Assembly: GCA_023333565.1 (NCBI GenBank)
Contig: JAJKFH010001977.1
Location: 267,647 to 331,646 of the forward strand
Reading direction: 5' to 3'
Length of the DNA stretch: 64,000 nucleotides
Source of the DNA: Puffinus mauretanicus
Lineage: Eukaryota; Chordata; Aves; Procellariiformes; Procellariidae
Below are positions 1-13,345 of this stretch, piece by piece (the stretch's first letter is position 1; each line of letters opens with the position of its first letter). A program made the translations under genes and the position numbers. Under the pieces are notes generated by a model. The model was not told where the DNA came from and made no database searches. It saw nothing but the letters and a program-made list of their open reading frames with translations.

Positions 1-3000
1 GGTTCCTTTTTTTGTCCTGGAATCCTCTCCTAATGAGATTTCCTTTCAACTTGCTACAGTGCAGTGCCTGCATTAAAGCGTTCAGTGTATGCAGCAGCTT
101 TGAGCCTTCATTTTGAAAAAATCTTCATTGAAGTGGCAGCCCGCCCTCCCAACTACAAAAATTGAAATTTTGAACACTAAGTGAAATATTAATGGGATTT
201 AATGCAAATTAATTGATACGGAGAGATGAAGAGCTTAAAAAACCACTTATTTTGGTGACTGTTTTACTAGTTTATTGGAGGGAGGAGGGGTTGCCCTCTT
301 CCTTTTAAAAGAAAATCTCTGGGACTTCTCTTTCATGTTTCACATATGTGCTGTTTTCTGTAATATCAATTATATAGTGGGTGCATTTGCAGAACATTTA
401 CTATCACTTGTCTGCAAAGGAAAATATCCCATAAAGGAACTTGCTGAATTTTAATTTGACAACCAATATGCTGCAGTGCAAACTCAACAGTTAAAGCTGG
501 GGTAGAAGGAAAGAGGCAGAAAAGCAGAGAGTGTGGCAGGTTTGCATGAAGCCTTTCAGGATTGCCACAGCGTTGCGGCAGAATGACCTGCGGCATGGAA
601 GGGACTGTGTGGCATCTGCTCATGCTGCTCTCTTGATGCAGTCTATAATGCTGTGAATGAGGAAACCATGGAGGTTTTGTTTTGTAGTTCAGGTACTCTG
701 AGGTTTGCATATTTAGAGCTTTTGAAAGGAAATGATAGGAGGGCTGGAGTTTGTTAAAAACAATATGAATGTAGGAAGGTTGATATGTCCTTCTAACTTT
801 TCCTAGTTTTTGAGGCTTAGGGACAGACTGTGTCCTATGTCAGTTTTCTTCAGCATTAAACAAAGATTTTGTCTCATAGTACTGACATAAAAAAGCAAAC
901 CTCAGCCATTTAGTTCTTTTAATGGAATAAAATCCTTTACATGCTTACACTGATATGTTCAAGACCTAAAAGCTGAGTGCTCTTATCCAACACTTGTAAA
1001 CTTCACCAGTGATAAAATAATTATAACAATGTATCATCATATTGAAGTTAGGGTTATTAACTGATGGTAGAACAGAATCTGAACTAGTGATCAGAACAGG
1101 AACGTATTTAAAAGTTAAATTGAAAATATGCATGTATTTTAATAAATATATTAATATATGTTCAAGGATAGACAGAAAGAAGAAATGCCTCCTTTTTCAG
1201 CAAGAATCCAAAAACATTGTGAAAATTTATATATGTCATTATGGAAGGAGCACTGTGTTAGAACTATGAACAAATTAAGAAAACTTGATTAATTCTTACT
1301 TTAAGAAATGTTTTTATGGTTTTGGTGAAATCTCCATGTTTGGCCCTTTAAATCTCCTTTTCAATTGTTTAAAATACAGTTCAACCATGAAAAGAGGCAC
1401 AAAAGGGCATGACATATTGACATAGAAAGAAGTGGATCACTGAGTCTCATGAATTTCCATACCTTATGTCAGCAAGTTGCTCTTGAAAATTGTTTTTTTC
1501 CCAACTGCCAACACTTCAAATTCAGCTTAGACCCTACCAGTCATACTGGCTTCTTTCTATCATATACATGCTCACCACAAACAAATATTCTGCAGGCTAA
1601 ATTATGCTCTCAGCTACACTTGCTTAACTTCACTGCTCTCAGATTATGCCTGTACTGACAACTGTGCAATTCCATTAGCCTTTCAGTGCTACAGGTCATT
1701 GTCACCAGGAGCAGCATCTGAGGCTAATGGGATTTCTCTGTTGCACTGTAGAATGAAAGTTGCACGGCAACATTTTTGTAGCTGGTAATTATGCATTAGA
1801 TGATAAGAACTCATTTCAGTTGTCAGAGTCTAGTTAATTGTAGTACTCGTAGTTGAAGGAAAATATTGTTTCTAAATGGCCAGATTCTGAAACATTCATT
1901 CAAGCTGGGCAGTATCTTGCTTACCTTACTGAGGTACGGTACTGCTTAATGCAAATAAGGTTTTAGAATGTGGTCCAAAGAAGATGAAAGTGATATAGAT
2001 TTCAGAGACACACAGTACATGTGTAATCTCATATATATTCATCTTCAATGTCACTTTTCCCAACAGACTGTATTTAAAAGAATGTAACCACAAACTTAAG
2101 GACATAAAGTTGAGGTCCTATTAAAGTAATTTGTCTGTGTTGCTGTAGCATACCTCTTTGGGGCACTTCCAATGCTGGAAAGTAAGAGGTTGTTAATAGA
2201 ATAGTTTATTTTGTGGCAGGCATGAACACAGAGAACAAACAGTGTGTTGTTTGTTTTCATAACAAAGGAAACAAAAGTATCACAAGGAACAACACGGCTT
2301 CAGATTTAATACCTGCAGACTTTCTGTTTCAGCAGCCTAAGCCAGAGTGAACAGAATTGTAAGAATTCTCTTCTACGCTGGTAAGGGACCCTAATAGATG
2401 CTGCTGTCAGGACACCCTTAAAACAATGAACCTGTTTTGGAGTCTGGTTTCCATATATTCCTTTCCTTCACCCTAGTAACATTCTGCTTCCCCAGTCAGT
2501 GCTGCTGACCGTCATGCCTTCAGGCTGTCCAGTAACAGGCCTTTCTTGTTACGGGGGGATAAGTAGGAATTATAGGAGCTATATTCTCAAATAGCAATTT
2601 CTCTGAAAGTCAGGATGAGGAGAGGATGCTTACTGCTGAGAAAATCAGGCCTTAACTGTAAAATTTGGAAAGCTATGAGTGATGAAAAGAAGGTCTGAAG
2701 CTTATTCAAGCACTGCTTCCATTATGCTATGGCCGTATTTTCTGGATGAGCTTGTGGTAGTGATAAGTGATGAGTAGGCAATTTAGCATTCACTGGCAGA
2801 GCCCCGGAGGCTGTCATTGCTTTGACCTTCTTCAAGGCCCTGAATCTGACATGTATGCACCAGGCAATCATTTAAAAAGCCAGGAGAAGGTAAATCAAGC
2901 ATGATTTTGAGTTGTTGCAAAAAGGATAATGATATATACTAAAAGTAAACATTAAATAGAAAAGAATAATGCCATTTCTAAAATAAAGCAAATCTCTTAA

Positions 3001-3759
3001 AGGAGAGAAACTGGAGCCATCACAGTTAGATATACATTGAATTGAAATGATGCTCTGTGAAATCAGACAAATAATTTTTGGGACGTGAATCACAGTGATG
3101 GGAATCCCTGGTTGCTGGGATGAGGAAGCTTAACTACACTAGTCAGTTAAATTGCTTTATGATTACGTAATTGTATGGAGAGCCACTGTTTTAATTAAAT
3201 TATAGATCTTAAAAAATGTAGATACCGTGAAATGTTTCAGTATACATGTACTCTATCAAAAAAATTGAGTTATACATTAGGTGTCAGTGATCTGCCTAGA
3301 AATTATGTTTCAGAAACATATGTATGTATCCTACATGCAGTAGTAAAATGAGCGATAATCCCTTTATTAAGTCCTTTACTGATCAAAAGTACACTTTGTG
3401 AAGTAAAAACATGCCAAGACAGCAAGTGGAGAAAACTGTGAATAGAAAGATTCATTTGTACCCTGACAGTTTTGGACTGAATAATCCTAGCCTGGGCTCC
3501 AGAATAGCTTTGTCTTCACAGCTTCCTAATGTGGTAGTATTTAATATGCTTTGCATAAAATTGATCTTCTGGCAGAATTTTTCAGGAAAACTTGTATCAG
3601 GGAAAAAGACACTAGTGTTCTGATCATTTATACCGCAATAGTTTCAGTAATAATATAAAACATGAATGGAATCTATGCTAGAAAACACAGTATGTAAAAC
3701 CTAAAATAGAAGACTATCTCACGTGATTGACAGATTGTCCCAAACTGAGGAAATAATCC
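1..3759. other. AT-rich non-coding stretch, no gene seen
   Basis: I see no convincing coding frame, splice-flanked exon, RNA gene or young repeat here. The longest frame is about 114 codons on the minus strand near 366-710 and resembles no protein I know. The sequence is AT-rich and CpG-poor, as expected of intergenic or intronic bird DNA. Very old repeat relics could be present without my recognising them. Confidence 0.6.
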
Positions 3760-3885
3760 TTTGAGCCCTGGACTTAGGCTCTGGAATTCTTTGCCTTTGC
3801 TGTCAGCCTTTTGGGTAAATCACATCTCTTCACTGTGCCTCTCTTTTTGCCCTGAAAAATAAAGATAGTTACACTGATTTATCAA
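3760..3885 (+). repeat. MIR-like SINE relic
   Basis: The stretch around 3814-3875 follows the conserved MIR core order: a GGGTAAATCACATCTCTTC segment, then CTGTGCCTC, a pyrimidine-rich part, and a GAAAAATAAAGATAGT segment. In the MIR consensus the corresponding parts are the GGGCAAGT/CACTTAACCTC, TGTGCCTCAGTTT and TAAAATGGGGATAAT parts. It is heavily diverged, as expected for a SINE family active in early amniotes. Identification is by eye only. Confidence 0.5.
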
Positions 3886-5213
3886 TGAGAAATGCTAAAA
3901 AACTATAGTTATTTCAGCTAACAGTGTTTTTGTTCATTCATTGTAGTGGGATTTGGTTCACATTTTTTGGTAGAAGAAACAAAATATTAGCATCAGAGTT
4001 AAACCAGAGTCAAAAAGAAACCAGTTCAACAAATACAGGCAGAATATTCCTGCAGGATAAGCTTCTGGTACGTCTTATGTTATGTGATATATCTTATTTT
4101 CCAGCTGAGAGGGTCTTATCCAAAACCATGGAAGTATAGATAATTCTTTTCTTTGTTTCCACTGAGCACTGGATCCAAAGTCACATTAAATAAGATGAAT
4201 AGAAGGTTTCTGTTAGTGATGACTCCGAGGGACTGATAATGGGAAAACTTAACAACTGTACGGTCCTTGCGTGACAAGGAAAAGACAGAGGCCAACAATT
4301 TATTTATGGACACTGTTTCTTTGCATCTAGTATTCTTCATAACATGCAGTCCTGGGACTGTTTATTATACATGGATGATGATATCTTTTGCATTATGTTT
4401 TCATTTCATAAACTTTATACGTACACACTGGCAATGGAGGGAAATTCCTTTAGGGATTCTAATCTACTCTTTATTGCTGACAGGGTTTTTTCCCAGGCTA
4501 GGGTCACTCCACTCGTCTGGTTCACAGCACAGTTATAGCTATTGGAGGGAGTAAACTGCAAAGCAGAAGCAGAAACAGGGAAGGATTCAAAACTCTCAAA
4601 GGACTGAGAAATGAATATCAATGTATACCTTTGGAGGAATCACAAGAGTCACTGAAGGACTGACTTTGCACCTATTTGCAACTTAAGTGGATAATTGTAT
4701 TTGTGTAAACTAGGTAGAAAATGGTTGTCAAAGGTTGTCAGTCTGACTTACAACCTTTCATGCCAACCAATTAAAGAGCATAAAGTAAGAGAAAGTCATA
4801 TCCAGAAGTATTACTAGAACATTCTGAAAAAAGGAGAAAACAATTTCACCACATAAATTAATCAAACAGTATGACAAAACTAAACAAATTTATAGTCAAG
4901 GCAATTTCACGATATTCTTTATCAACTTTTGTGCCTATTTTAAACTGAGTTAAGAAGAAAACTGAACCCCTCCAGCTCTCAATATTATCAAAATCATGGA
5001 AAGACATAGAAAACTTCCCTGCTGTCCCCCATCATTGAGCTGTATCATTGTTGGGAATACAGCTCAAATCTTAAACTTCAAACCTCCAAGGAAAAACACC
5101 TGGAATAGAAATGAAGCAGTTTTCTTTGAGCCTGTGTGGCCTTGGCCACATCAGTAAAAATAAGTAATATTTTAGTGCTTTCATATATTATTTCTGGTTA
5201 TATATGTTCAGTT
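3886..5213. other. Non-coding stretch, no gene seen
   Basis: No supportable gene. A short imperfect direct repeat of GGTTGTCA lies near 4722-4740, followed by a complementary ACAACCTTT at about 4750, so a small stem is possible. Overlapping frames on both strands at 4116-4621 are short and unrelated to any family I know. Confidence 0.55.
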
Positions 5214-5323
5214 TTATATATATATATATATAAAAAAAAACAAACTTTGCTCCTCTAGTTTTCTTCATTTTCCTTCTACTCACTGCTGCGACCTAGCGGT
5301 AACAGTTAAGATTTGTCCTTTTT

Positions 5324-5356
<33 letters not shown>

Positions 5357-5361
5357 TTTTT
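5214..5361. repeat. (TA)n microsatellite and long T tract
   Basis: An alternating TA run at about 5214-5232 is followed by a run of nine A. Further on, 5319-5361 is a nearly pure T tract interrupted by C at 5330 and 5333, ending in 28 uninterrupted T at 5334-5361. The T tract could be the reverse-strand A tail of a retrocopy. I see no polyadenylation signal or coding remnant on its downstream side, so a simple repeat is the safer call. Confidence 0.85.
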
Positions 5362-8300
5362 GTAATGTAGAAAATAGTGGCATTTATGTATGGCTGCCAG
5401 GAATGATATTCTATAATCCTGCTTCTTTAAACAGGTATCTTTCTCTCTCCCATTGTATCTGAAATAGTTTAGAACAGCTTATGAACAGCTGATTCACAAA
5501 ATCAGGGAGAATTAAACGTCTTAGCAAGCTTTAATCTTTGGAAAACATCCTCTAAAGTGCCTTTGTTTGCTAATTTGTTTATTTCTGCCAGCTTCATATG
5601 TTGTTCTTGTTATCCTTGGACTGTGCCCAGTTGCCAGTCAGGTACAAGAAAGGCTTTCTCCATTTCTGCAGGTTGGCTTTGGCAAGAGATACTGCCCCAA
5701 CACTTGCCCTGTGTTCTGAAGGCATAGCTAATAAAAAGGAGAGATGTAAATGTGATCACAATGAACTCTCTTAGAAGTCCTACGATTTATGGGAAAAATA
5801 TGGTGACGTTGCTTTGCAGCCTCCAACAAAAAAGAAGGGGAATAAGCACAATGTTCTGCTTGTGTAAGCGAGCATATAGCAAGAAACAGAGCTCATTATT
5901 TATGCTCATACAGATCATTTACATAATGTGTGATCTAACTCTACGTGAGTAAGCACATGTGCACACACCCCACACATCTTTATCCACAACCTTTTTCCTT
6001 GTTCAAAAAATCAAGGATTATGGCTGACATGACATCTTTAAGGGTGTTATTAATTTTTTTTTTTGGTATCTTTTTGATGGCTGTATTGCTTTGATAGTAC
6101 ATCTAAGGAAAAAAATTATTTTCAGTGTTTGTTTTTTAATTCAAGAAGTGGAAGGGAGGAACTGAAAAATTCTGGTTTTACTCTTGGGTTTTTCAGTACT
6201 TTCAAGATACCGGGTTCTCCTTTACAATACTATCAAGGTTAAAAAAAAGTTTGGAAAACATTATGATTCTCATGGGTATGTACTATGTAGATATCCAGTG
6301 TACTGCTGCAGGAATTTCTGAAGTGGAATTAGAGGACAATCTTTAAGTTCTGCATTTAAACAGAAAGAGGTAAACTATTTAAAAAGAACTGAACAAGTTT
6401 TGAACTGAGTGATCAAAAGAGGAACATGCACATGGCACTAACACTGGGTCTGACGCTGTCAGATTGCTCATGCAGTGTTCATATTCATTCATCATTTTTT
6501 TCAATTGCTCTCAAAAACCCAAGGAAAGAAAAAGAAGCTCTGAATAATTTAAAGCAGTTCTCTCTTCTCAGTCATCAGTCCTTTTGTTCTTTTGTGTATC
6601 TATAACCTCACACCAGTCATTTTAATTTATCTGTGGTTGTGATATAACCATCTCAATGTCTAAAGCAGTGTGAAAGCAAAATGGAAAAGAAATATTTATA
6701 ACATTTTAAGGAAAAAGAAAAAAGAAGGCAAAAATCCTCTAATCTGACTAAAGATTTACAAAGAGTTGAGTGAAGCAAAGACTTCCCATGCAAGAGAACC
6801 ATTAGTTTGCTGGTCATTATCAACTAAAGGGGGCACCTAAAGAAGAATAAAAAGTGAATAGCTTTTTATTTAAGACTACCATGTTTGTAAGGTTGGTTTT
6901 TTCCCCTCCTTTGATTTATATCAGACTTCTAAAATGCCCTGTTTCTGGAGACTCACCCAATATGATTAGCATCATCATTTGTATTACAATAGTACCTCAG
7001 AAGCCAGAAGCGAAATCAGCTGCCTTTTGTACTTGACATTGTATGAACAGTCCTTGCCTTAAAGAGCTTACCAACTAAAAAAGAAAATCCTAAAGACAGG
7101 AGAAAGGAAGTATTAGTCTTCTGTAATAGCAAAGGTGACAGAAAGACTAATTTAAAATGCCCAGGAAAAAACCCTAAATGCACGGAGAAATTGAACCACC
7201 TTCTGAGACCCAACTCTTTGCTTTGACCAGAAGATTCTAGTTTCTCTGAGGTACTTTGTCACCCAATTTACAACTTGCAGTAATTTCAAAAGAAACATTC
7301 TTCATTTGAGAACCAGTCTGGCCTCCATCCCATAGTAATCACTTTCGTAAATTAACAACAAAAAATGTGGTGTCAGGAAAGTGAGAGATTATAGGCAGTA
7401 TTAGTAGAAGAAATCATATTTTGAGACAGGTAGTCTAATAACCAAAGAAAGGCTGTGTGCATGTCTCGTGGATTCTAATTCTGAGCACAAACATAGTAAG
7501 TGCAAGTAAATCTTTTGCAGAATATACTCTGTTCACATGGTTTGTTTCCTTAATTCCATATGAGTTATATACAGCAGCACTTCTCAGGTTCACTAAAGGC
7601 AACTGAGGCACAAAGCGTCCTGCCTGTCATTTCAGTCTCTACTCCAGAAGCCAGATACTGTGAGGAGATACACAGAAATCTTCATGCATCGAAGTTGGGC
7701 ATACGTTGAATTATAGCAGAAAATAAAAGAAGTAAAGTGACAAAAGGGTAAAAGAAAATGATTGTGAAATTAGTCAGGTTAAGCTGAGACTTCAGAACAG
7801 ACATGAAGAATGAAGATCAAGGGAAGTGGTAATAAGAAAGAAAAGAAGCTTTAATAAAAAGAGAAGGTTATGTCTAGGAAGCTGCTTAGGCTTTTTCCAC
7901 AGGAAGGTCAGGAAGTTGCATGACCTATATCTGCATTGCTTGGAAAGGATCTTGAATTTTATTTTTTGGTATCATGAAGGTATTTTTAACACTGTTTACA
8001 CATCTTTGATTTTACATACTGCAGCTTCAGACATGGGCAAGGCCAGGAGACATATTCTGCTTTTTGCAGGGTAATTATTCATGCTGAATATTACCCTTGG
8101 ACAAATTGAGTTCTCATGTCTGGGGAAATAGGATCAAAGAAAGGAATGAAGGGGCCAGTTCTGCATATACGTATATCTTGATAGAGGAACTTAATTCTTT
8201 TAAGCAAATGAAAGAGGATCTATTTTACTTTTTTTGGAAGCTTACTAATGAACTAAAGAACAGATGTATCTGGGAGACTGTCATCAACCCCCTGAGTAGC

Positions 8301-8499
8301 AATGATTTGAAACAGTTTGTCATATGTACTTGATCCTGATTAAAATAAGACAAATTAACAAGTTTCACCTCTCTTGATGGAGAACAGATAACTGTCATTC
8401 AGCGGTTCTTTCATCATGGACTAATTCTTTCCTTTTTTTTAACTCCCAAATAGATAATTTTAAAATTTATTAATATTCAGCAGTGGGATAAATGCAAAT
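5362..8499. other. AT-rich non-coding stretch, no gene seen
   Basis: No coding exon or recognisable repeat could be supported. The short frames present (60-82 codons) have low-complexity composition and no recognisable domain. The part around 7590-7660 faintly recalls a reversed MIR core (CTGAGGCACAAAG), but too weakly to annotate. Confidence 0.55.
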
Positions 8500-8930
8500 C
8501 CCTGCTCCAGCACTTCAATGCTCCTCCTCGGCCGCAGGAAGCCGCCAGCTCCGGGGGCACTAATGGACCTTGATTGCCCTGAGTGGCCCCAGCTGCCCCC
8601 ACACCTGCGGCCCAAGGGTGCAGCTCCATTTAAGCTCAGGTGTGAGGGCTTCCCACTCTTCCCATGCTGTGCTGTGCATCTGCCTGTTCTCAGTCCTGCT
8701 CCCCATTGTTTATAGCTTGGGTTAGCCGTTGCCCTGACTTGTTACCATGCCTTTGCCTGAAGACTGCAGGGCCATGACCGGCTCCTGCTGCTGTTGGGGA
8801 CCGCCTGGCCTGGCCGGGGCTCCCTGGGCTGCACCTACCGGTGAGTTCCCCCCTGCCCTGGGGCAGCCACAGGGCCACCTGCCCTAATGGCTGTGGCCCT
8901 GTGGCCCAGAGGGTTTCCTGAGTAATACAG
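8500..8930. other. GC-rich island with splice-donor-like site, unassigned
   Basis: About 400 bases of strongly GC-rich sequence stand out sharply from AT-rich flanks. Base content is dominated by CCCAGCTGCCCC- and TGGCCC-like words and CpG is only modest, so it is unlike a classical CpG-island promoter. A good splice-donor-like site, ACCG then GTGAGT, lies at about 8837-8846. A TTTAAG box lies at about 8630. No long open frame spans the island. It could be an old non-coding exon, a GC-rich repeat insertion such as an LTR, or a conserved element. I could not match it to a named family. Confidence 0.4.
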
Positions 8931-11900
8931 AACTTTTATTTATCTTCTAAGAAAACCTACCTCATTTGCTTCAGATAAAATAGAAATGAAAAGCTTCAGG
9001 GCTATATGTTTCTGAAGTGACTGTACAAGAAGAAAGGGAGACTCTTACATGATTTGTTGACCAGGTAACAATACGAAACGTATTTCTAGTCAATAGCTGG
9101 AGCCCACACAGGGTCATAATTTTTTAACAGTGGATTGTTTTGTTAAGAATGGGACAAGGAGGTGTTGCAGTGAGAGGTGGAAGGGATAAGCCAGCTCGAC
9201 AGCAATGGAGGTGTGTCTTTAGGGGAGCGGGGGGCTAACTTAAACCTTCAGCTGCAATGTGTAGTTCACAAAGTCAGGCTCCGCTCATCTATCAGACTCA
9301 AATACCTGTGGCAGTACTTGTTTGGCTGTTCAGTATTCAATTACTGGATGTTATGAAATGGGAAACTCTCTTTTTGAACATTTATACTATTAATTAATTG
9401 CAGCAGGGAGGCATAAATGTTTCTTTCTCACTCAGCCACCCACAAGATGGCTGATGGTCCATGTGGAGCCTGAAAGAGTGGATAGGAATAGACTTATTTA
9501 AAAGTATTTTTTGTGAGAAATATAAAATTACATGTTTGCTAGAAATAAAAGATTATTCTCTATGCATCCTCCCTAGTAGTAGTAGATCTTAAGCAGAAAA
9601 AATGTGACTTGCTAATGTTTAGTAGGAAAACTGCTAGTTCTTGATCTGTGCCAAGCTAGCCTAGGTTTCAGACCATTAAAAAAACTATTTTGTATTAGAA
9701 AATATAGATAGCCAACTAGATTAGTTAGGTTAAAATAAGTCAGTCTTTCAACTGTGATAATATGAACTGAGTAAGTGAACATGATGAAAATAAGGTTGCT
9801 GTTATTTTATTCCCTCAGAAGTCTTATCTAAGGTACCTTATTTTTAAATGCTGTCACAGATGCCTCTTAGTGGATGAGAAAAGGAAATTTCTGGAGCTTG
9901 GAAGATGAGAGAACAGTCTGTAAAATGCTTAATATTCTTGTTAAATGTAGTATTCTTGTTAAATGTAGTAGGTCTGATGGCTGCCTAGCTCTGCAACAGG
10001 CTAATTATTTATGTGCTGATTTGGATGACTGTTTTAAAAGACTCTTCTTAAGGAAAACTTACTGCGCAACCATAGATGTGAGAAGAAAAATAGGACTTTC
10101 CAAAGCATTTCTTTACAAGCACATGCTACTGCAAACAGAAAAATTCAGGACTCAATAGCTCATATTATAATTAGCTTTTATGATTCATTGACATTTCTAG
10201 GTTTCTCACCATCATCTAAACATGGTGTCAGCATAAAATCCCTCTTTTGCTGTCTTGGCATCCTAGGGCCAATATTTCTAATATAACTCTAATTTTCCTC
10301 TAAGGTCAGTAAAAATGCTTACTGATTCTTACAATTCCATTCATGTAGAGGAGAGCTTCTTTGTAAGTGATGGACTCTCAGGGAATCCTGTGGCATTCTC
10401 TCAACTTCTCAAGCAAAAAAAAAAATAATCAGTGTTGTGATGCTTTCAATGAAAAATTATTGTAGGATTTTTTTAATGGAGAAAAGGTTGCTCCCACGAA
10501 GATTAATTTTCAGTATCTTAGGGTTGTGTGTGTGCTAAAAAATATTTGAAATAATTGATAAAGGTGTGGTTGATAAGTTTAAGCTAAAACACAAGCTTAA
10601 GCTTACCTCACACGTTGTGTGTAACATTAATGAGTTTTAATAGCTGAGGGGGGGAAAAAGTTATTTCTTTGTTGAAGTATGGTAATTTTGAATTAGCTTT
10701 TCACTGTGAACTTGATTTTGTTAAATGCAAATCCCCATCCTTTCAGAAAAGTGTAAGCTATTGCATCTTTGCCACAACATAAAAGCCTCCCTAGGGGTAC
10801 ATACTGTAGAATAGCTTAAAGACAGTGAATCCACAATCTAGATGACTTCCTCTTAACTTGTTCATGTAATAGTATCCCAGAAGGTTTGTCTCCCTGGCTG
10901 CAAAAGGAGGAAGATCACCTTTTCCTTGCTTTGTCTTTTTGAGGCTGAAAATGCTTAATGCCTTTTAAGCAGAAAAAAAAAGAGCTATTAATTTATTTTA
11001 ATACTAAAGAGTTGTATTTTTGTAACAGCTAATTTTAAGTTGACACTGCTACAGTTAATCTCTTACTCCATCTGTGTATAATCACTCTGTATTTGGGACC
11101 ATATTTACCAACTTTTCAGAATGAATGCAACAACAAATCTATTGTAAAGGTAAGTTAGTGTCTGCCACTTACCACAGCCTCAGGAATCACCAGTGTTCTG
11201 TGGACCACAATGTGGTAACCACCAGTTTAAGTGTTGTTTCAGGAAAACATTTCTACGTGTACTTTGTTGCATCCTATTCCGTAAATCATGTAAGCAATTT
11301 ATTTGTGACTTGTATTTTATCACAAAATCTGAAACTACGTAGTGTTTAAAAATGGGACCAACCTTCCCCCATCCCCCTACCCAAAATGATCTCATTTAAT
11401 TTTCTTCATATGTGCACGTATACTTTCATATTTAAAGATAGAGTATCTCTGTTGTGAATGTTTGTGCCATTAGACTTTTCATAAATTCAAAATCTGGATC
11501 TCTGGTCAGATCACTTGGGGTCCCAGAGGTGATACAGGTGTAGCAGCCTCCACTGCCTCTATTCAAAGCACATGGGGGACAGTAGCTCTTCTACTTGATG
11601 AGTCAAGCATGGGCAGCATAGTTCTGATGAGACAGAAGCAGCAGTGAAGTTTGTTTTTAAAAGCAAACTAACTAGCTAAGGAACCAGCTGTGAACCTACC
11701 ATGTTGGCTATCTCTGAGCCCTGCAGGTCCCCTATGTTGCCTTACAACTCTTCTTTTTACCCTCTTGAGTTCAGGTTTTCATTTCTAGATCAATTAAACA
11801 ACTTTGGTTTTGAATGACTTGGTTTTAGTTTTATTCACAAACCAGTAAAGCACAATGATTGCTAATCTTCATCCTTCTTTGAAAGGACTAAGACAAATAA

Positions 11901-12884
11901 ATAGTAAGTTTTCATATGTTTAAAGGTTTTTTTAGTGACATATGAAGTGGGCAAATGTCCTATGTTTCTTTATGTAGAAAAAAAATTAGGATTAATATAT
12001 AACCTACCTTGCATTTTTGTTATCAATTACTGAGATGGTTTAATTGCAACTACCATCTTATTTCTGAGTAACTGTATAAAAAGCTTTTGTTGGCCTTGTA
12101 GCCTTCTCTAATCCCAAGATGATTTTTTTTTTAGCTTAGATAGATAGAAATAAAATTTTAAGATATAGTTCCTCTTGGGTGGCATTTGTAATGCAGTCTG
12201 ATCTCCCTTCTATGTGCATGTCAATGCATATTTTATGGAGTCTTGTCTTAAAACTAGAGCCACTGCTACTGTGAAGTGGATATCACACTCTTTTTAGCTA
12301 TGGATAATTAAATGTATTCAAAAAATTTCTTTTTTTCTGCACTGGTAATTGAGGTTTTTAAATTATTTGTATGATAGTTATAATATAAAGCCCTGATATT
12401 ATTAAACCTACACACTAAGATGTTAAACAAAAAGTAGCAACTTCCATAAGAAACTCAATCTTCAACTATGAATCTCAGTAGTAGTACAAAGCAGAATTGC
12501 TGTTTACTCACTGATAGATGCATCTCTTTAACACACTTATTGGGAAAATTTAACACTTGTGTAGCATCCAGTACTTGAATTGATTTTGAAGACTTTTTTT
12601 CCTAAGCACTTTACATTGCTTTGTAAGGTTTTGTAGTACTGGGAAGAAATATGAGAGATGTAAAACCCATAAATCATACTTTTAGTTTGAATTATGTCTA
12701 GGATTCTTAGAGTGGAAAAAGCAAATGAAAAAGGAATATGTTTTTTCTTCCATATGTCTTTCTTTCTGTAATCTAACAGCTCACATTAGCCAGGTCTCTT
12801 TACTACAAATGCACATTTAAGAAACCTGTCTGTGACAGGATGCTAGTCAGGCAATGGGAGCGCAAGACAAATAGCTGAATTATG
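8931..12884. other. AT-rich non-coding stretch, no gene seen
   Basis: No supportable gene. One clean 18-bp tandem duplication lies inside it at 9933-9968 and is listed separately. The frames at 9874-10158 and 11125-11395 are AT-rich, not flanked by convincing splice sites, and not similar to any family I know. Confidence 0.55.
9933..9968. repeat. 18-bp perfect tandem duplication
   Basis: The unit TATTCTTGTTAAATGTAG occurs twice head to tail at 9933-9950 and 9951-9968 with no mismatch. The absence of divergence suggests a recent slippage or duplication event, and it may be length-polymorphic. Confidence 0.9.
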
Positions 12885-13345
12885 ATGCTGGACTTCAGGA
12901 GAGCAAGCTTGTGTCTTATTTGGGAATCTTCTTAGCAGCATCTCATGGTGAACAGGACTGGAGGGCTTAAGGGGGTTCAGAAGAGCTAAGCAATCTTCAA
13001 GGACAGCCTCCTCAGAGGAGGAGGCTATTGCAGTGTGCGGAAGGCTGATGAAGTGAGGCAGAAAGGCAGCATGCATGAGCAGGGCACTCCTTACTCAGCT
13101 GAAATGCAAAAAGGAAGTATGCAGAAGGAGGAAGCAGTGACAGGCTACTTGGGAGGAATATGGAGACATTTCCTGAGTGTACAGAGATGGAGTTGCAAAA
13201 GTCAAAGCTTACATTGAGCTGAAACTAGCAAGGGATGTGATGATCCAAAAGAAAGGCAGCTTTTACGTATGTTGACAGCCAAGAAAAATTTGGGACCCTC
13301 AGCTTAATGGTGCAGGAGACCCAGAGACCAAAGACATGCACAGAG
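12885..13345 (+). mobile_element. CR1 LINE internal fragment, decayed
   Basis: This segment matches the CR1 ORF2 region between the endonuclease and reverse transcriptase domains as I remember it. Successive landmarks are ATGCTGGACTTCAGGAGAGC (about 12890), CAATCTTCAAGGACAGCCTC (about 12991), an AAAAAGGAAGTATGCAGAAGG segment (about 13108), GACAGGCTACTTGGGAGGAA (about 13139), and AGCTGAAACTAGCAAGGGAT (about 13217). They occur in CR1 order on the plus strand. Indels and stops break the frame, so no functional protein is made. Both ends are truncated relative to a full-length element of several kilobases, and no 3' tail is present. It is a fossil copy, older than the copy at 62.4 kb. Confidence 0.85.

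Noticed and set aside
5319..5361. T tract as the A tail of a reverse-strand processed retrocopy
   Set aside because: No polyadenylation signal, no coding remnant and no flanking duplication were visible beside it.
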